From Leptidea sinapis (lineage: Eukaryota; Arthropoda; Insecta; Lepidoptera; Pieridae), in assembly GCF_905404315.1 (NCBI RefSeq), contig NC_066288.1, positions 9,882,501 to 9,946,500 of the forward strand: DNA of 64,000 nucleotides. The letters are read 5' to 3'. The notes under the pieces were generated by a model that was not told the DNA's origin, ran no database searches, and was given only the letters and a program-made list of their open reading frames with translations. The translations under genes were made by a program, and so were the position numbers. Positions 9,870 through 20,918 of this stretch are shown here, one piece after another (within the stretch, counting starts at the first letter, position 1; every line of letters starts with the position of its first letter).

Positions 9870-11029
9870 ATAGGTCTTTGGAATTGCCGTTCTGCAGTAC
9901 TGGCCATTTCAAATCAAAAAAAAAATTGTTTGGCTAAGAATACTAATTTTCTTTCCAAAAGTAGTCATTTGTTTATTGATTAGTGTTAGATTTTCATCGC
10001 ATTTCAATCTTTTTCGTCATCATGGATACGTTAAAAATTCAAGTAATTATGGAATATGAGTACCCTCGAGGCAGCAACGCGGCAGAAGCGGCACGCAACA
10101 TCAACGACGTTTACGGAGCTAACACAACACAGCAACGTACCACCTGTTATTGGTTTGCTCGCTTCCGTTCTGCATATTTCGACCTGAAAAATTAACCTCG
10201 CGGTCGTCCGAAGATCAACAATATTGGCCTATTTACATCAAAATGGCAAGGTAAAAAAGGTTGACAAATGGGGGCCCACGAACTCAATGATCAACAGCGC
10301 GAAGTACGCGTCGAGCAGTGCCTTACACTGCTCAACAGACACACAAATGAAGGAATTTTGAACCACATTGTTACCTACGATGAAAAATAGATTCTGTTTG
10401 ACAACCGCAAGTGCTCAGCAAGTTGGTTCGATCCTGGTTCAGCACCTAAACAATGCCCTAAATGAAAACTTAGCCCTAGAAAAGTGATGGTCACTGTTTG
10501 GTGGTCTAGCGCCGGTGTGATTCATCACAGCTTCTTACCAAACGGGATGAGCATTACTGCAGATGTGTACTGTGAAGAACCGAACACAATTATGGAGAAG
10601 CTGGCACATCTCCAACCAGCATTGGTCAATCTCTAGACTCCGCTGCTCCTGCACGACAATGCGCTACCTCTTACTGCACAGCAGACAGTCTCCAAGTTGC
10701 TAGAATGGGGGTTTAAAGCTGTCCATCATCCGCCCTACTCACCAGACCTCGCACCTTCAGACTACTACTTTTTTCAGAATTTAGATAACTTCTTGGCGGG
10801 ACAAAAATTCATTTCTCGAGATTTTGCAGTACAAAATGCCTTTGAGGAATTTGTTGCCTCCCGTCCAGCTGATTTCTTTAAGAAAGGCATCAATGTACTA
10901 CCACTGCGTTGGCAAAGATGCATTGATTGCATGGGTGATTACTTCTATTTATACAAATATAAAATACATGAAAACAAATCGTTTAAATTTTTTCATACAA
11001 AACGGCAATTTCATAGGTTAAGACCTAAT
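9870..11029 (+). mobile_element. mariner element with both terminal inverted repeats, decayed
   Basis: The left end reads TAGGTCTTTGG-AATTGCCGTT and the reverse complement of the right end reads TAGGTCTTAACCTATGAAATTGCCGTT. The left arm lacks a few bases. The element is ~1.16 kb, near the usual 1.2-1.3 kb for mariner, and a transposase pseudogene fills it. It does not resemble the element at 28.8-30.1 kb in its ends, so two mariner subfamilies are present. Confidence 0.75.
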
Positions 11030-11044
11030 ATAATAGAGAATTAA
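10022..11044 (+). pseudogene. mariner transposase pseudogene
   Basis: The ATG at 10022 opens a typical mariner N-terminus (RGSNAAEAARNINDVYG, helix-turn-helix region). In-frame stops occur at 10193 (TAA), 10388 (TAG), 10463 (TGA) and 10634 (TAG), and there are frame changes and a deletion between the N-terminal and middle parts. The catalytic Asp positions can still be read: YDEK near 10380, LLHDNA near 10650 and YSPDLAPSDYYFF near 10738-10775, the DD34D pattern. The open C-terminal frame 10697-11044 overruns the right inverted repeat. The enzyme would cut and paste the element at TA sites, but this copy cannot encode it. Confidence 0.8.
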
Positions 11045-11187
11045 CTTAGATTAAGGATTGGTCTCCACTGCGCTCCAATTAGATACCGCAGGCGTACTCG
11101 AGCCAGTCTCGTTGACGTGCCACATGTTCTGTTAAGCTTTGCTTAATATTTAATAATTGAATTTTTTAATTAATAATTGAAACTAAA

Positions 11188-11275
11188 ATGCCGGGTTGCG
11201 TAGTAAAACTTTCTAAAAATAATACTACAAGAAATAAGAAAGACACTGGGATCACATATCATCAGTAACTATTTT
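11188..11275 (+). pseudogene. THAP-domain-like first exon, copy 1
   Basis: ATG 11188 opens a 29-codon frame starting MPGCVVKLS and running to ...DTGITYHQ. It has the spacing of the start of a THAP zinc finger (MP-x-C-x4-C), but the second Cys is Ser here. The frame ends at CAG/TAACT, where a GTAAGT donor would be expected one base away. It is nearly the same as 30121-30198, and 28050 has a more distant version. It could be the 5' exon of a P-element-like transposon or of a duplicated THAP gene. A chance match is unlikely given three copies. Confidence 0.5.
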
Positions 11276-12230
11276 GTATTTTATTAATTTCATTGTAAAA
11301 TAACACGAAGCGTATGTTACAAAATTTTAAAGATGCCATTAAATTTCAAGATGCCACGCACACAAGTAGGTATCTAATAGTTGCCGTAATAAAAAAGCTA
11401 TTTTTCCTTTATCTAAGAGCATTTATAAAGTTATTAATTCTTAATCTAAGTGAATTAATAAATAAATAAAAGAAAGCACAAAAGAAAAAGATATACTTAA
11501 CATAAACCCTTATGTCTTTGTATGCTTACATTACTTAGTAGAACACGTGTTGCAGCAACCAATACCTAATATATTCGCAGACAGTTCCATTTTTAAATAG
11601 GTATTTGTGTCGTCGTATGCATGTAAGAACATTGTCACCATAGTACAGGTGTGTGTGTGTGTGCGATCGTATTACCATTTACCGTACTCACTTTATTGTT
11701 TGAGTCCATTAAATAGTCGGTCACGAGTCGCGACTACCGCACACACCTATGTGGCACATATTATTATGTATTGTATTATAGCAATGGAGCATTAACAACA
11801 CATGTGTGTGTGTCCTCACGTGGTCGGACCACTCCGTAGCGCCACAGCGACCACCGACCTGCTTCCGCGGCTGTCACTCGTGAGGAGTGGGGGTAGCCGG
11901 GCAGCTTATGTTCTCGGTATATACTTGATCCTCTGGGTGACAGAATGATAGATGACGTGTCGCTCATTCAGAACATTGTGACCGCTGAGTGATGTCACAT
12001 CATTGTGTCTTCCAGGGCATTTATCATTGACAGTTCCGAAGTGCTGTGTTATATAATTCCACCCGCTAAGTTCCAGGAGCACTCCATAACATTTTGACGA
12101 TAAAGGTTCCGTTAGCAACTAGAAAAATCATTGAAATTAACCAATTAACCACCTAAATTCAAAAACTGTGGATTATGAGTTTTTTTATTTATTTTATTTA
12201 AAAATTAACAGATATTATTATATTATACAG
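11276..12230. other. No gene; GC-richer patch 11800-12110
   Basis: The stretch holds a (GT)n run at 11648-11663 and a GC-richer patch of ~310 bp that matches no repeat I know. ORFs on both strands there are short and lack domains. It may be a host exon or regulatory element, but nothing decides this. Confidence 0.4.
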
Positions 12231-12393
12231 ATGGTTTGAGTTTTCTTGAGTCTTAATTCCGCCAATATTTGTCTTCAAACAATTTGACACGTGTTTCGCC
12301 TCTTCACTAGGCAACCTCAGGAGATGTTGAATCGCCAAACTCTGGCACGAGACAAATATTGGCGGAGTTAGCACTGAAGAAAACTTAAAACAT
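12231..12393. mobile_element. MITE, empty-site copy of the 2.2 kb element
   Basis: A 163 bp inverted-repeat element. The left ATGGTTTGAGTTTTCTTGAG matches the reverse complement of the right ATGTTTTAAGTTTTCTTCAG, followed by ATTCCGCCAATATTTGTC on both sides. The core CCTCAGGAGATGTTGAATCG is uninterrupted, unlike the copy at 2203-2712. Confidence 0.75.
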
Positions 12394-12689
12394 TTGGATA
12401 ATTATGAATTTCCGTAAAATAACGCCTACCTCAATATATTTTTATTTTTATATTTACAGATATTTTTGAGTAAATGTTTGAGGACCTTTACCATTTCTTG
12501 ACCACGTTTTATTTATTTCGATATGTCATGTAGGTATAAAGTTAAATATTTCGTGTTTACAATATAATACGTGCGAGTGACGGGTCTGATCTCCGCACAC
12601 TGTACGGTTCCCTGACTCAACACTCGCATGCGCTCCGTTCAGATCGACCAGGTATTTAGTATCTCTGTTTTTTGTGAGAACTAGAGTTC

Positions 12690-13240
12690 ACATGGAAGTT
12701 TTCAGCTCTCTAGGACTATACAAAGGTTTTAAATATGGGAATGAGTTATTCACAGATTTAATTTATTTGCTTGTGGTGCCAGGTCGAACTGTTATAGTTA
12801 ATAAATCATTGTATTTGTTGGATGCAATTACAGTGACAGTAATCACGACCATCATGTTCACGAAGCATCCTTACACAAACAATGTGCTCAAGCTCTAAAG
12901 GTTGATGCATCCAATATTATTGTAATGCAATATACGATACTTTATATTTATACCTACAGTTACTTATTTTTTACTTTTTATCATATAATTTATATTATTT
13001 TAACACGACTCATATATTGGATTCAGCACCTTACAAACTGATTTGTTTGTATATTACAGCCATTGTTAAATACTCTATTTGAGTGGCCGTTGAGTTTCTT
13101 ATATGTTCTTCTCGCGAGCTCAACTTTTTACGAAGATATGATAAATTCAGTAATTTGAAAGAAATATTTGTAGTGACGTTTCAAAAACGCTTAGTTTAAG
13201 CCTAATTGAATAAAGTTTATTTGACTTTGACTTGGAAGTA
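12690..13240 (+). repeat. LINE-like 3' region, copy 1
   Basis: About 550 bp recur in reverse at 41606-42150, including GGACTATACAAAGGTTTTAAATATGGG, GTGCCAGGTCGAACTGTTATAG and the end GAATAAAGTTTATTTGACTTTGACTT. The repeated TTGACTTTGACTT terminus is typical of LINE 3' ends. The open frame 12674-12898 is shared by the two copies but shows no domain I know. Confidence 0.6.
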
Positions 13241-13423
13241 TTAAGATGTGATTGAAATTTTGCTTAGCCTTGACGATGCCATCAGGTAGTAATGGTGCGT
13301 GGACCTGGTTGACTCCAGAGATTGGATTTATAATATCAAAGACTTGCACAGTGGAGTTGATCCATCACAAAGAACAACGTCACCATATTATTCAATATCT
13401 AATATTTATGTAACGGGCGTATT

Positions 13424-13665
13424 GTTTTTTTTAATGACAATTAGAGACGAGATAAGCAGGACGCTCAGCTGATGGTACTTGATACGCCGCCCATTACAAT
13501 ACAGTGCCGCTCATGATTCTTGAAAAACCCAAAAATTCTGAGCAGCACTACAATTGTACTCGTCACCTTGAGGCGTAAGATATTAAGTTTAAGTTGCCCA
13601 GTAATTTCACTAGCTAAGGCGCCCATAATCTAGCTGGAATCCTGTGCAAACGAGCCTCCCACTTG
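13424..13665 (-). mobile_element. Family A SINE-like repeat, copy 4, internally deleted
   Basis: Reverse orientation, with the T-run (complement of the A tail) at left and CCTGTGCAAACGAGCCTCCCAC at right. About 70 bp of the middle (the ACGGCGCCTATTTCTGCC to CGGTCTGAAG block) is missing. Confidence 0.7.
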
Positions 13666-14011
13666 TGATGGTGGTGGTGTTCTCTTAAGGAAACACCTAG
13701 CTTACATGACAGAACAATAGGGGGAGGGTTTTTATTATAGCAGTTAAATATGTTATATATGTTAAACTTCTGAGCTATATAGCCCTATACCAGTTACGTT
13801 GCCTTTTTAGCGATACCAGCTATGGGTTAAAAGCACACCTTTAATCGAAGTATGAAGGTGTTTGGATCGGGATATATTTGGGTGAGAAGGGTAAAGTCTG
13901 GGGCGACTTAGCCATCTTTGGGCAATACTTGTCTTCGCAAGTTCAGTTCTATTTTATTGATTACAGACTGTAAACGGTTCTAACAAAATAATTTAATTAT
14001 CTAGTTAAAAT
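13666..14011. other. No recognised feature, left flank of the provirus
   Basis: Unrecognised sequence that ends in AAAT (14008-14011), the left copy of the provirus target duplication. Confidence 0.5.
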
Positions 14012-14434
14012 TGTTACGTGACGAGAAGAAAACTTGTTATAAAAAATATTTATTATAATGATTCACAATTTACAACTTATATCTAAGACATTGAAGTATC
14101 GACTAACTGCTATAGCTCTGGCAAGAGCTTATATTATGCTAAGGAGTGTACTTAACTAATGTATTGAAGATAACTAAACATGGGAACAGTAAACAATATA
14201 TTAAACAATGCTAAGGGTCGTTACTAATTACGTACTGATTACGATTTGGGAAAAATACATAAACAGAGTCATTACGATATAAATGTTGAATATAATTAAG
14301 TACTCAGAGTAAATAATAAGTGTAGAAGCAATATTATGTATTAAAAGTAAATAATAGGAATGATCAATGTATAACTATAGTAAGGCTACAATTATCGTAA
14401 GGCAATACATAACATCGTAAGGCAATACATAACA
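14012..14434 (-). repeat. 3' LTR of the errantivirus
   Basis: 423 bp, bounded by TG and CA, and the same as 22135-22557 wherever I compared them. On the minus strand it starts with a tandem 20 bp unit (14415-14434 and 14395-14414). It contains ATATAAG (complement of 14128-14134) beside a small hairpin AGCTCT-TGCC-AGAGCT (14115-14130). The polyadenylation signal AATAAA is the complement of 14049-14054. Confidence 0.95.
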
Positions 14435-14446
14435 CCTCCCCTCTTA
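14435..14446 (-). promoter_or_regulatory. Polypurine tract for plus-strand priming
   Basis: On the minus strand AAGAGGGGAGG directly abuts the 3' LTR TG. It overlaps the env stop codon TAA (14444-14446), so the last codon of env and the priming site share bases. Confidence 0.85.
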
Positions 14447-16352
14447 GAACAAAGATTGGGCGTTAGCGCCTGATCTTTGCGATGGAGTCGTCATATGGAT
14501 GTCGTCTTCGTCTTCAGAGATGCATGATGTTGTTGGTTGAGCTAGCGTAGACAACGGGATTGCAGCGTTTATATGTGTTGCACGACGTCGGGACGATGAG
14601 TCGAAGCAGTTATTGAAGATCTGTATACAATTGCTGGAGTTGCGGCGGCGACGTAGATTTGTTCTAATAAAACCATTGGGCCATCGTTGACAGCATTTGA
14701 AAGTTATAAATGTTAGCATTATTATGCCGATAATGAAATAAATCCATGAGAAACTCGATTGATGCTTTTGTAGAAAATTTTGGGATCTTATTTTTTCTAA
14801 TTCATCGGAGTTCTTGTCGAGATGGTGTTTAATTTGCTTTAGTGAATCTAATGGTAAATCACTGATTGATATTGGAAGCAGAGTTGGAGTTTTTAGATTC
14901 TTCATTTCTTCGAAGCAGTCTTCTGTTCTAATATCAGGAATGATGATTGGGCTGGTGATGTTTTCTTCAGTTGAATGGAATGCTGATAGAGTGCTGTAAC
15001 CAGTATGCAATTTGCATCGATGAGGTAGCGTTAAGATTCCAGCTCCATGAAGCTTGTGATGGCTGAGTTCTTTCTCACATTGCAGAACACACTGAGTATC
15101 ATTCGACAATATGTATAACCATTTGTTGTTGTTTAATGCTTGGAAAATATTGATGTTGGCAGCGAATGTCGTTGTGGTGCATATACTTGGAATTGTGGTT
15201 GTAACGCTGTATAAAATTTGTGCTTCACATAAGGGTCTTGCGGCTGAATCGTAGACGGCGAGCTTAGTACAGACGCTTTTTCTTGTAGCATACGTCTTGC
15301 ATGTGTCCAGTGAGCTCGTAGAGATGTACTGTTGTCCATTAGGGTTCGTGGCTAGGTATGTATGCTCTGGGATGATGGTGGTATGGTATGAGGAATTAGG
15401 ATGTTGGATTGGGATAGAGTATATATGATATAATGTATAAGGTTCATTTTGGACTAATGGAAATTCTAATACATAAACTAACCGATTTGAATAGACATAT
15501 GCAGATAATCTGGAGGAATCTAAAATTGTATGAATGTTTTCTATGATTACAGGGGCTACTAGACGTCTGTTAGTTCTTAAGTTGCTTGTTAGTAGAAGTT
15601 CTGTATAAAGTTTTTGAAGAGATATTATTGAAGGGTGGATCGTATTAGATTTTGCAAATAGTATACTAGAGAGACAATCATTAATTTCGCTATCTAAATT
15701 TGTAACTAATTCTAAAATTTGTAGAGAGATTGAAGAGATATCTTCACTGAATTTAATATCAAATAAAATAGTTTCAGTGGAATTTATGTACTCGTTCAGT
15801 CGATTTATGTTTTCATTTATAACTTGTTCATCGATTGCAATTTTAAAAATAGTTTCGTTAAAATTTAGGATCGTTGATGATGTTATTTGAATCTGCTTTT
15901 GCATGAGTGTTGATAGGTCTAGTTCACGTTTCTCAAGTGCATCGATGCATTCGTTGTATCTTTGCGCATCACTTGCATCTGGTGTTCCTATAAGCCATTT
16001 AAGAACAGAACTTAGGGCATCAAACAACTCTCTTTTTTGTCTCGAATTTTTACCTAAATACATATTTAATTCTGATAACCGGTTTTCGATTTTTCCTAAG
16101 TTTGTTTTTAGATATGATTTTGTTGATTGCACATTGGGGAAGTTGGGGTGTTTATTTGATATAGATTGGAATTTATTAGATAATCGGAGCAGAGATTCAT
16201 GAGCGATAAATAATGGTTTAAGATCTCGATATATGACAAGTTTCCATGACTCGTCTGAAGGAAAAATTGAACCTTCTTCTAGAAAGAATAAACTTGAATG
16301 AGATGGTAAAGGTTGGGTAATTTTTATATTGGTGTCGGCAGCGGCGATTGCC
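14444..16352 (-). CDS. env: Errantivirus envelope glycoprotein, main exon
   Basis: Encodes the membrane fusion envelope, of the type related to baculovirus F proteins. The open frame runs back without a stop to 16376. A splice acceptor (CTGTTTCGTCTCTTTCAG, 16353-16370) sets the exon start at 16352, in phase with the leader exon at 21963-21991. The two exons total 1,938 nt, or 645 codons plus stop. Counting from the leader ATG, a furin-type RQKR lies at residues 114-117 (16031-16042) and is followed by a fusion-peptide-like stretch starting ELFDALSSVLKW. Cysteines and N-glycosylation sites follow. A membrane segment lies near residues 545-561 (IYFIIGIIMLTFITF), with an ~80-residue cytoplasmic tail. 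No frame damage is seen. Without the acceptor the frame has no early ATG, which supports spliced expression. Confidence 0.9.
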
Positions 16353-16370
16353 CTGAAAGAGACGAAACAG
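16353..16370 (-). promoter_or_regulatory. env splice acceptor
   Basis: On the minus strand an 18-nt pyrimidine-rich tract ends in CAG. The intron that ends here would be removed from the donor at 21962, taking out gag and pol. The exon that follows begins with the third base of a codon, which matches the phase left by the donor. Confidence 0.75.
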
Positions 16371-16655
16371 TCTCGTTAAATTTATTTGATTTAAGCCTAT
16401 ATTGTATAATAAAAGATTTTATAAATTTGTACGTTTTGTATAAAATAATATATAATATAAATTTTATAATAGAACCGATGGTGAAACTGATATAAGGATT
16501 ATTAATAAATTTGTTAAATGAATTGGATTTTGGGGGAAGGTTTTGGGCTGTTGCGAGATGGCTGGCCCTGCAACGTATATGTTGTAATTAATTTAATTAT
16601 GATAAGATATAACTTTTATTAGTCTAAAATTTATAAACAAAAATAAAAATATGAA
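16371..16655 (-). other. pol-env spacer
   Basis: AT-rich sequence between the pol stop and the env acceptor. The env frame has a TAA at 16376-16378, so env cannot start upstream of the acceptor in this frame. No other gene is visible. The plus-strand ORF 16313-16495 is a shadow. Confidence 0.6.
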
Positions 16656-19600
16656 TTAGTTTCTAATTGTTTCTTGGGTAGCAAAGGGTCTTAATCTATT
16701 TGCATGAACTAGCTGATTTTTGCCGGCTTTTCGAATAACATAGTTTTCATTAAAACCTACACGTATTATTTCGTACGGGCCGTCCCATTTAGCATCCAGA
16801 TTGTTAGGATTTGGATTTCTGAGCATTACTTGGCTACCAATTTGGAAGTTAATTATATTTTTGATTTGACTGTCATAACGCTCTTTGGCTTTTTCCTTCA
16901 TAGATTGAACATTACGTAAGGCGGAGTCTCTCGCAATCTTCAGGCGTTCATTTAAGTCCTTTAAGTAGTCACATGCTGTATATTCTGGAATAGATTTTAT
17001 TGAATAAAATTGACGAGGTTTAAATCCGAATAGAAGTTCGTGTGGGGTAAAGCCTGTAGAATTATTAACAGAAGTGTTATGACACATGATTGCAAATGGT
17101 ATGATTTGATCCCAGTTTCTAAGATTTCTGTTGTGATACATGCGAATATGATCACGTAATGTGGCGTGAAACCTTTCCAGAGCACCGTTGGTTTGTGGGT
17201 GATAGGCTGTATTAAACGTGTGGTTGGACCCCAAGAATTTCATGAGTTGTTTCATTACATTATTCATGAATTCAGAGCCTTGGTCAGAGTGGAAGCGTTT
17301 AGGTACACCGTAGTGTTGGCAAAAATGAATTAATTGTTTGGCAACGGTAAGAGCTTCTTTGTCTGGAAGTGGGTATGCTTGGACATATTTTGTAAGTTCG
17401 TCCTGTAGCGTGAGAACATACTTATTATTGCTATTGCTTATGTCGGAATAAGAAACTAGGTCCATAGAAACTCTTTCGAAAGGTTCAGTTGATTGAGAGG
17501 TTATAACCATAGGAGCTTGAAAGGATTTTCTTTGAATTTTATTTCGTTGGCAGACAAGACATGAGTCAATATAATTTTTAATATCGTTCGTCATTCCTTT
17601 CCAAAAATAGTCATCACGGATTTTCCGTGTAGTTTCAATGACACCGCGGTGTCCTGAAAGGGGTTCATCATGGTACATTTGAAGAATGTTCGAAATTTCG
17701 TCGGGACTTGGAATACGGACTCTATTCTCACATATTGTTATATGACAATCGAAATATTCGGCTAGATATGCCGTTATGTGTAATTGTTCATTTCCGTTGA
17801 GTTTACATGTCTTATCATTTTTGAGATCTGGTACATAAAGTACTTTTATATCGTTTCTTTGAAGGCATGACATTAAAGATTTAAAATAGCTTTCTGAGTT
17901 CCAAGGATCAAAATGTGTAGGTCGTGTGCAAGAAAAGTATATGTTCTGGTTTTCATTTGAGATTAAGAGATCGGTGTCATAAAGAGATCTAGATTTTTCG
18001 AGATATGGGTTTATTTGTGAACATGAGTTTATAGCTTCTTTATAGATCTCGTTTAAGTCGGAGAGTTCACAGGATATGGGAACAAAGATGTTTTTGTGTC
18101 GGGGGTCTAGGAGTCTATCTGATGAAAGTTTCAGTTTTGGGGTATCGAGATTATGAGATGAGATTTCGGAGAAACGCTCGTAATTAGTTTGTAGATAATC
18201 TTCGGAAGTGATTTTTGGATCTGAAGTATTGATCTTGTGATCAATTGTGTTGGTGTTAAAAATTGGTGGTCGTGAGAGCGCGTCAGCATTGGTATTGATT
18301 TTACCGGCTTTATAGATGATTTCATAATCATACTCTTCTAATTTCAGTCTCCAGCGAACAAGACGGCTACCTGGGTCTTTGATTGAAAATAGCCAGGTAA
18401 GAGGTTTATGATCAGTCACAATTTTGAATCTTCTACCAAACAAATAGGGGCGAAAGTGTTTTACTGCCCATACGATTGCTAGTAATTCGCGTTCAATTGT
18501 TGAATAGTTGGATTCTGCTTTGTTGAGAGTACGAGAAGCGTACGCGATTGGCAAATCTTTACCAATTTCACCTTGAGAAAGTATTGCTCCAATTGCATGA
18601 ATAGAGGCATCGGTTGTTAATACGAATTCCTTGCTAAAATCTGGATATTGCAAAACGGGAACGGTAGTGAGTATATCTTTGCACGTGTCAAAAGCCTGCT
18701 GTTGTTCTACACTCCAAATGAAAGGAACGTCCTTTTTTAGAAGACCCGTCATAGGTTTAGTGATTTTACTAAAATTTGGTATAAATCTGCGGTAATAACC
18801 TGCAAGACCGAGGAAAGATTTTATGTCTTTGCATGATTTTGGGATTGGAAAATCTTTGACGGCCTTAACCTTTTCAGGATTAGGCTTTACGCCTTCACTC
18901 GAGACGATGTGACCGAGATAAGCAACTTCTTTTCTCAGGAACTCGCATTTATCTGGTTGAACCTTTAACCCATGTTGTCTCAAGCGACTAAAGACTTCGT
19001 TAAGTTTCTGCTCATGTTCTTGGAGGCTAGATGCAAAAACTACAATGTCATCAAGGTAAACAAAACATCGTTCACCTTGAAGACCATAAAGAACGCTATC
19101 CATTGCCTTTTGGAACGTGGCAGGGGCATTCTTCAAGCCAAATGGCATTCTTAAAAACTCGTAATGTCCGTAAGGTGTGTTAAATGCGGTTTTAGGGATA
19201 TCTGTAGGGTTAAGCTCTATTTGATGAAAACCTAAAGCAAGATCTAGAGTCGTAAAATATACTGAGTGTCCTAATTTATCTAATATATCCGTAATATTAG
19301 GCAAGGGATATGAATCTCCTATTGTAATGTCATTGAGCTTACGATAATCTATAACAACTCTCCATTTTTGTTTTCCAGAGGCATCTAGCTTTTTGGGCAC
19401 TACCCAAATAGGGCTACTCCAAGGTGATGTACTAGGTCGTATTATGTTTTGATCTAACATTTTGTCTACCTGTGATTTTACTTCTTGTTGGTGTACAAAG
19501 GGAAATCTATACGTTTTTGTATTAATGGGTGTCTCTGATGTTGTGGGAATTGAATGCTTGGTGTGATTCGTGAATGTTAGGGGGTCGCCCTCAGTGTAAA

Positions 19601-20918
19601 ATATGTCTGCATAGTTGGAAACAATCTTATCTAATGATTCACATTCTTCGTCGTTTAAGTGATCACGTCTAATAAGTTTATTAATCTTTTCTTTTGATGA
19701 GAAATTGTTATTGTTTCCTGTGTTCATGGAGTTTACAGAGTAACTAATTAGGTTTGTTTGTTCATTAAATGAACTGACATTGATATAAGGAACGGAAATG
19801 AATTTGTTTTGATTGCTGGAGTTTACACAAGTAATTAGGAATTTGTTATCTTTAATATTGACTAGTGCATTAGGGATAGTCAAATCGTCGCCAATTGTTT
19901 GTTTTTCAACAATAGCAGGACCGTCTGGAAGATGATTAGCATAGCAATTGATAACTGTTTCTGATCTTTGTTCTATAAATTGTTTAGTGTCTTCCTTCTT
20001 TCGTATTTCATCAAGGAAAAAGAGTTTAAAAGACTTATTACGTATTCGCATAGTTTTTGATTGGACATAGATGTTAACATTGAATTGAGACATAAAGTCG
20101 TTCCCTAGGATACCGTCAGCAATTATATTGAGATCGGCTATGTGAAATTTATGTTTAGGGAAATCATCAAGAGAAATTTCGGAAGTGCCGTAAGTTTGTA
20201 TTGTAGATTTTGAGTTAGAGATGCCAATAATTGAAACTTTATTAGAAGGATTGATCGTGTTGTTACCTATCTTATCTCTCTTAATGATAGATATAGCGGC
20301 ACCGGTATCAACTAATAATGTTACTGGTACGCCATGGATATGAAATTTGCAATGTAAAAGATTTTCTGGAGGAACATTTAGTGAGGAAATATTGTATGAT
20401 TCAGGTGAAACTTCTTTGTTTATTTTTAATTTAGATATTCTCTTTGATTTGGGATTTTGACTTGATTTAGATTTGTATGTATTGGATTTAGGAGTTTCAT
20501 GAGGTAGTAAGTTATGAGAGATATTATTTTTAGAATTTGTTTCAGAGTTAGTGAGTTCGGTATTGAATTGGGTTGATTTAGTGCATTCAGATTTAGTATT
20601 TTGAAACCGGCTAGTCAAGTCATCTGTTTGTGTGCATGCATCACGAAACTGTCTCCGATAGACTGAATTTGTTTGTGAATATACATTACTTTGTGACTTA
20701 TCTGTTTCGGTCAAGATGATTTTGGTTTGTCCCCGATGGACTGGATTTGAAGGGTATTTTAGTTTGTTTGATAATTGAACCTTCTTTAAAGTTGTAGGTT
20801 TTCCAGGTTGTTGTTCAGTTCCTGTTGGATTACAGGGTTCCAAGACTGTGTTTGGGCATTGGAGCAGGTTACTAAAGCGGTTTCCAAGGATAAGCCCCTC
20901 TCCTCGGCCGCTCGTGAG
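16656..20918 (-). CDS. pol: Errantivirus Pol: protease, reverse transcriptase, RNase H, integrase
   Basis: Made as a Gag-Pol fusion by -1 frameshifting at 20918-20924, giving 1,420 codons after the slip. Numbered from the slip, the protease DTGA is at 204-207, the RT block VVIDYRKLN at ~521 and the RT catalytic YLDD at 621-624. RNase H acidic residues lie at D770 (TTDAS), ~E809 (ERE) and D836 (TDHKPL). Integrase has a His/His/Cys/Cys zinc site at H1083, H1090, C1120, C1123 and the D1153, D1212, E1248 triad with D,D35E spacing. A basic C-terminal region follows. Length and domain order fit the gypsy/errantivirus family. No stop or frameshift is seen. There is no ATG near the start and the first in-frame TTG at 20841-20843 is not a start, which also argues for fusion. 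Reverse transcription takes place in cytoplasmic particles and integration in the nucleus. Confidence 0.95.
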   Translation of the reverse strand, partial: LTSGRGEGLILGNRFSNLLQCPNTVLEPCNPTGTEQQPGKPTTLKKVQLSNKLKYPSNPVHRGQTKIILTETDKSQSNVYSQTNSVYRRQFRDACTQTDDLTSRFQNTKSECTKSTQFNTELTNSETNSKNNISHNLLPHETPKSNTYKSKSSQNPKSKRISKLKINKEVSPESYNISSLNVPPENLLHCKFHIHGVPVTLLVDTGAAISIIKRDKIGNNTINPSNKVSIIGISNSKSTIQTYGTSEISLDDFPKHKFHIADLNIIADGILGNDFMSQFNVNIYVQSKTMRIRNKSFKLFFLDEIRKKEDTKQFIEQRSETVINCYANHLPDGPAIVEKQTIGDDLTIPNALVNIKDNKFLITCVNSSNQNKFISVPYINVSSFNEQTNLISYSVNSMNTGNNNNFSSKEKINKLIRRDHLNDEECESLDKIVSNYADIFYTEGDPLTFTNHTKHSIPTTSETPINTKTYRFPFVHQQEVKSQVDKMLDQNIIRPSTSPWSSPIWVVPKKLDASGKQKWRVVIDYRKLNDITIGDSYPLPNITDILDKLGHSVYFTTLDLALGFHQIELNPTDIPKTAFNTPYGHYEFLRMPFGLKNAPATFQKAMDSVLYGLQGERCFVYLDDIVVFASSLQEHEQKLNEVFSRLRQHGLKVQPDKCEFLRKEVAYLGHIVSSEGVKPNPEKVKAVKDFPIPKSCKDIKSFLGLAGYYRRFIPNFSKITKPMTGLLKKDVPFIWSVEQQQAFDTCKDILTTVPVLQYPDFSKEFVLTTDASIHAIGAILSQGEIGKDLPIAYASRTLNKAESNYSTIERELLAIVWAVKHFRPYLFGRRFKIVTDHKPLTWLFSIKDPGSRLVRWRLKLEEYDYEIIYKAGKINTNADALSRPPIFNTNTIDHKINTSDPKITSEDYLQTNYERFSEISSHNLDTPKLKLSSDRLLDPRHKNIFVPISCELSDLNEIYKEAINSCSQINPYLEKSRSLYDTDLLISNENQNIYFSCTRPTHFDPWNSESYFKSLMSCLQRNDIKVLYVPDLKNDKTCKLNGNEQLHITAYLAEYFDCHITICENRVRIPSPDEISNILQMYHDEPLSGHRGVIETTRKIRDDYFWKGMTNDIKNYIDSCLVCQRNKIQRKSFQAPMVITSQSTEPFERVSMDLVSYSDISNSNNKYVLTLQDELTKYVQAYPLPDKEALTVAKQLIHFCQHYGVPKRFHSDQGSEFMNNVMKQLMKFLGSNHTFNTAYHPQTNGALERFHATLRDHIRMYHNRNLRNWDQIIPFAIMCHNTSVNNSTGFTPHELLFGFKPRQFYSIKSIPEYTACDYLKDLNERLKIARDSALRNVQSMKEKAKERYDSQIKNIINFQIGSQVMLRNPNPNNLDAKWDGPYEIIRVGFNENYVIRKAGKNQLVHANRLRPFATQETIRN

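Noticed and set aside
16313..16495. Accessory gene between pol and env
   Set aside because: It is antisense to the element, low-complexity, and overlaps the env acceptor region.
20768..20776. Slip site G GAA AAC at the gag end
   Set aside because: Not a proper X XXY YYZ heptamer. TTTAAAC at 20918-20924 in the right frame with a stem-loop is far better.
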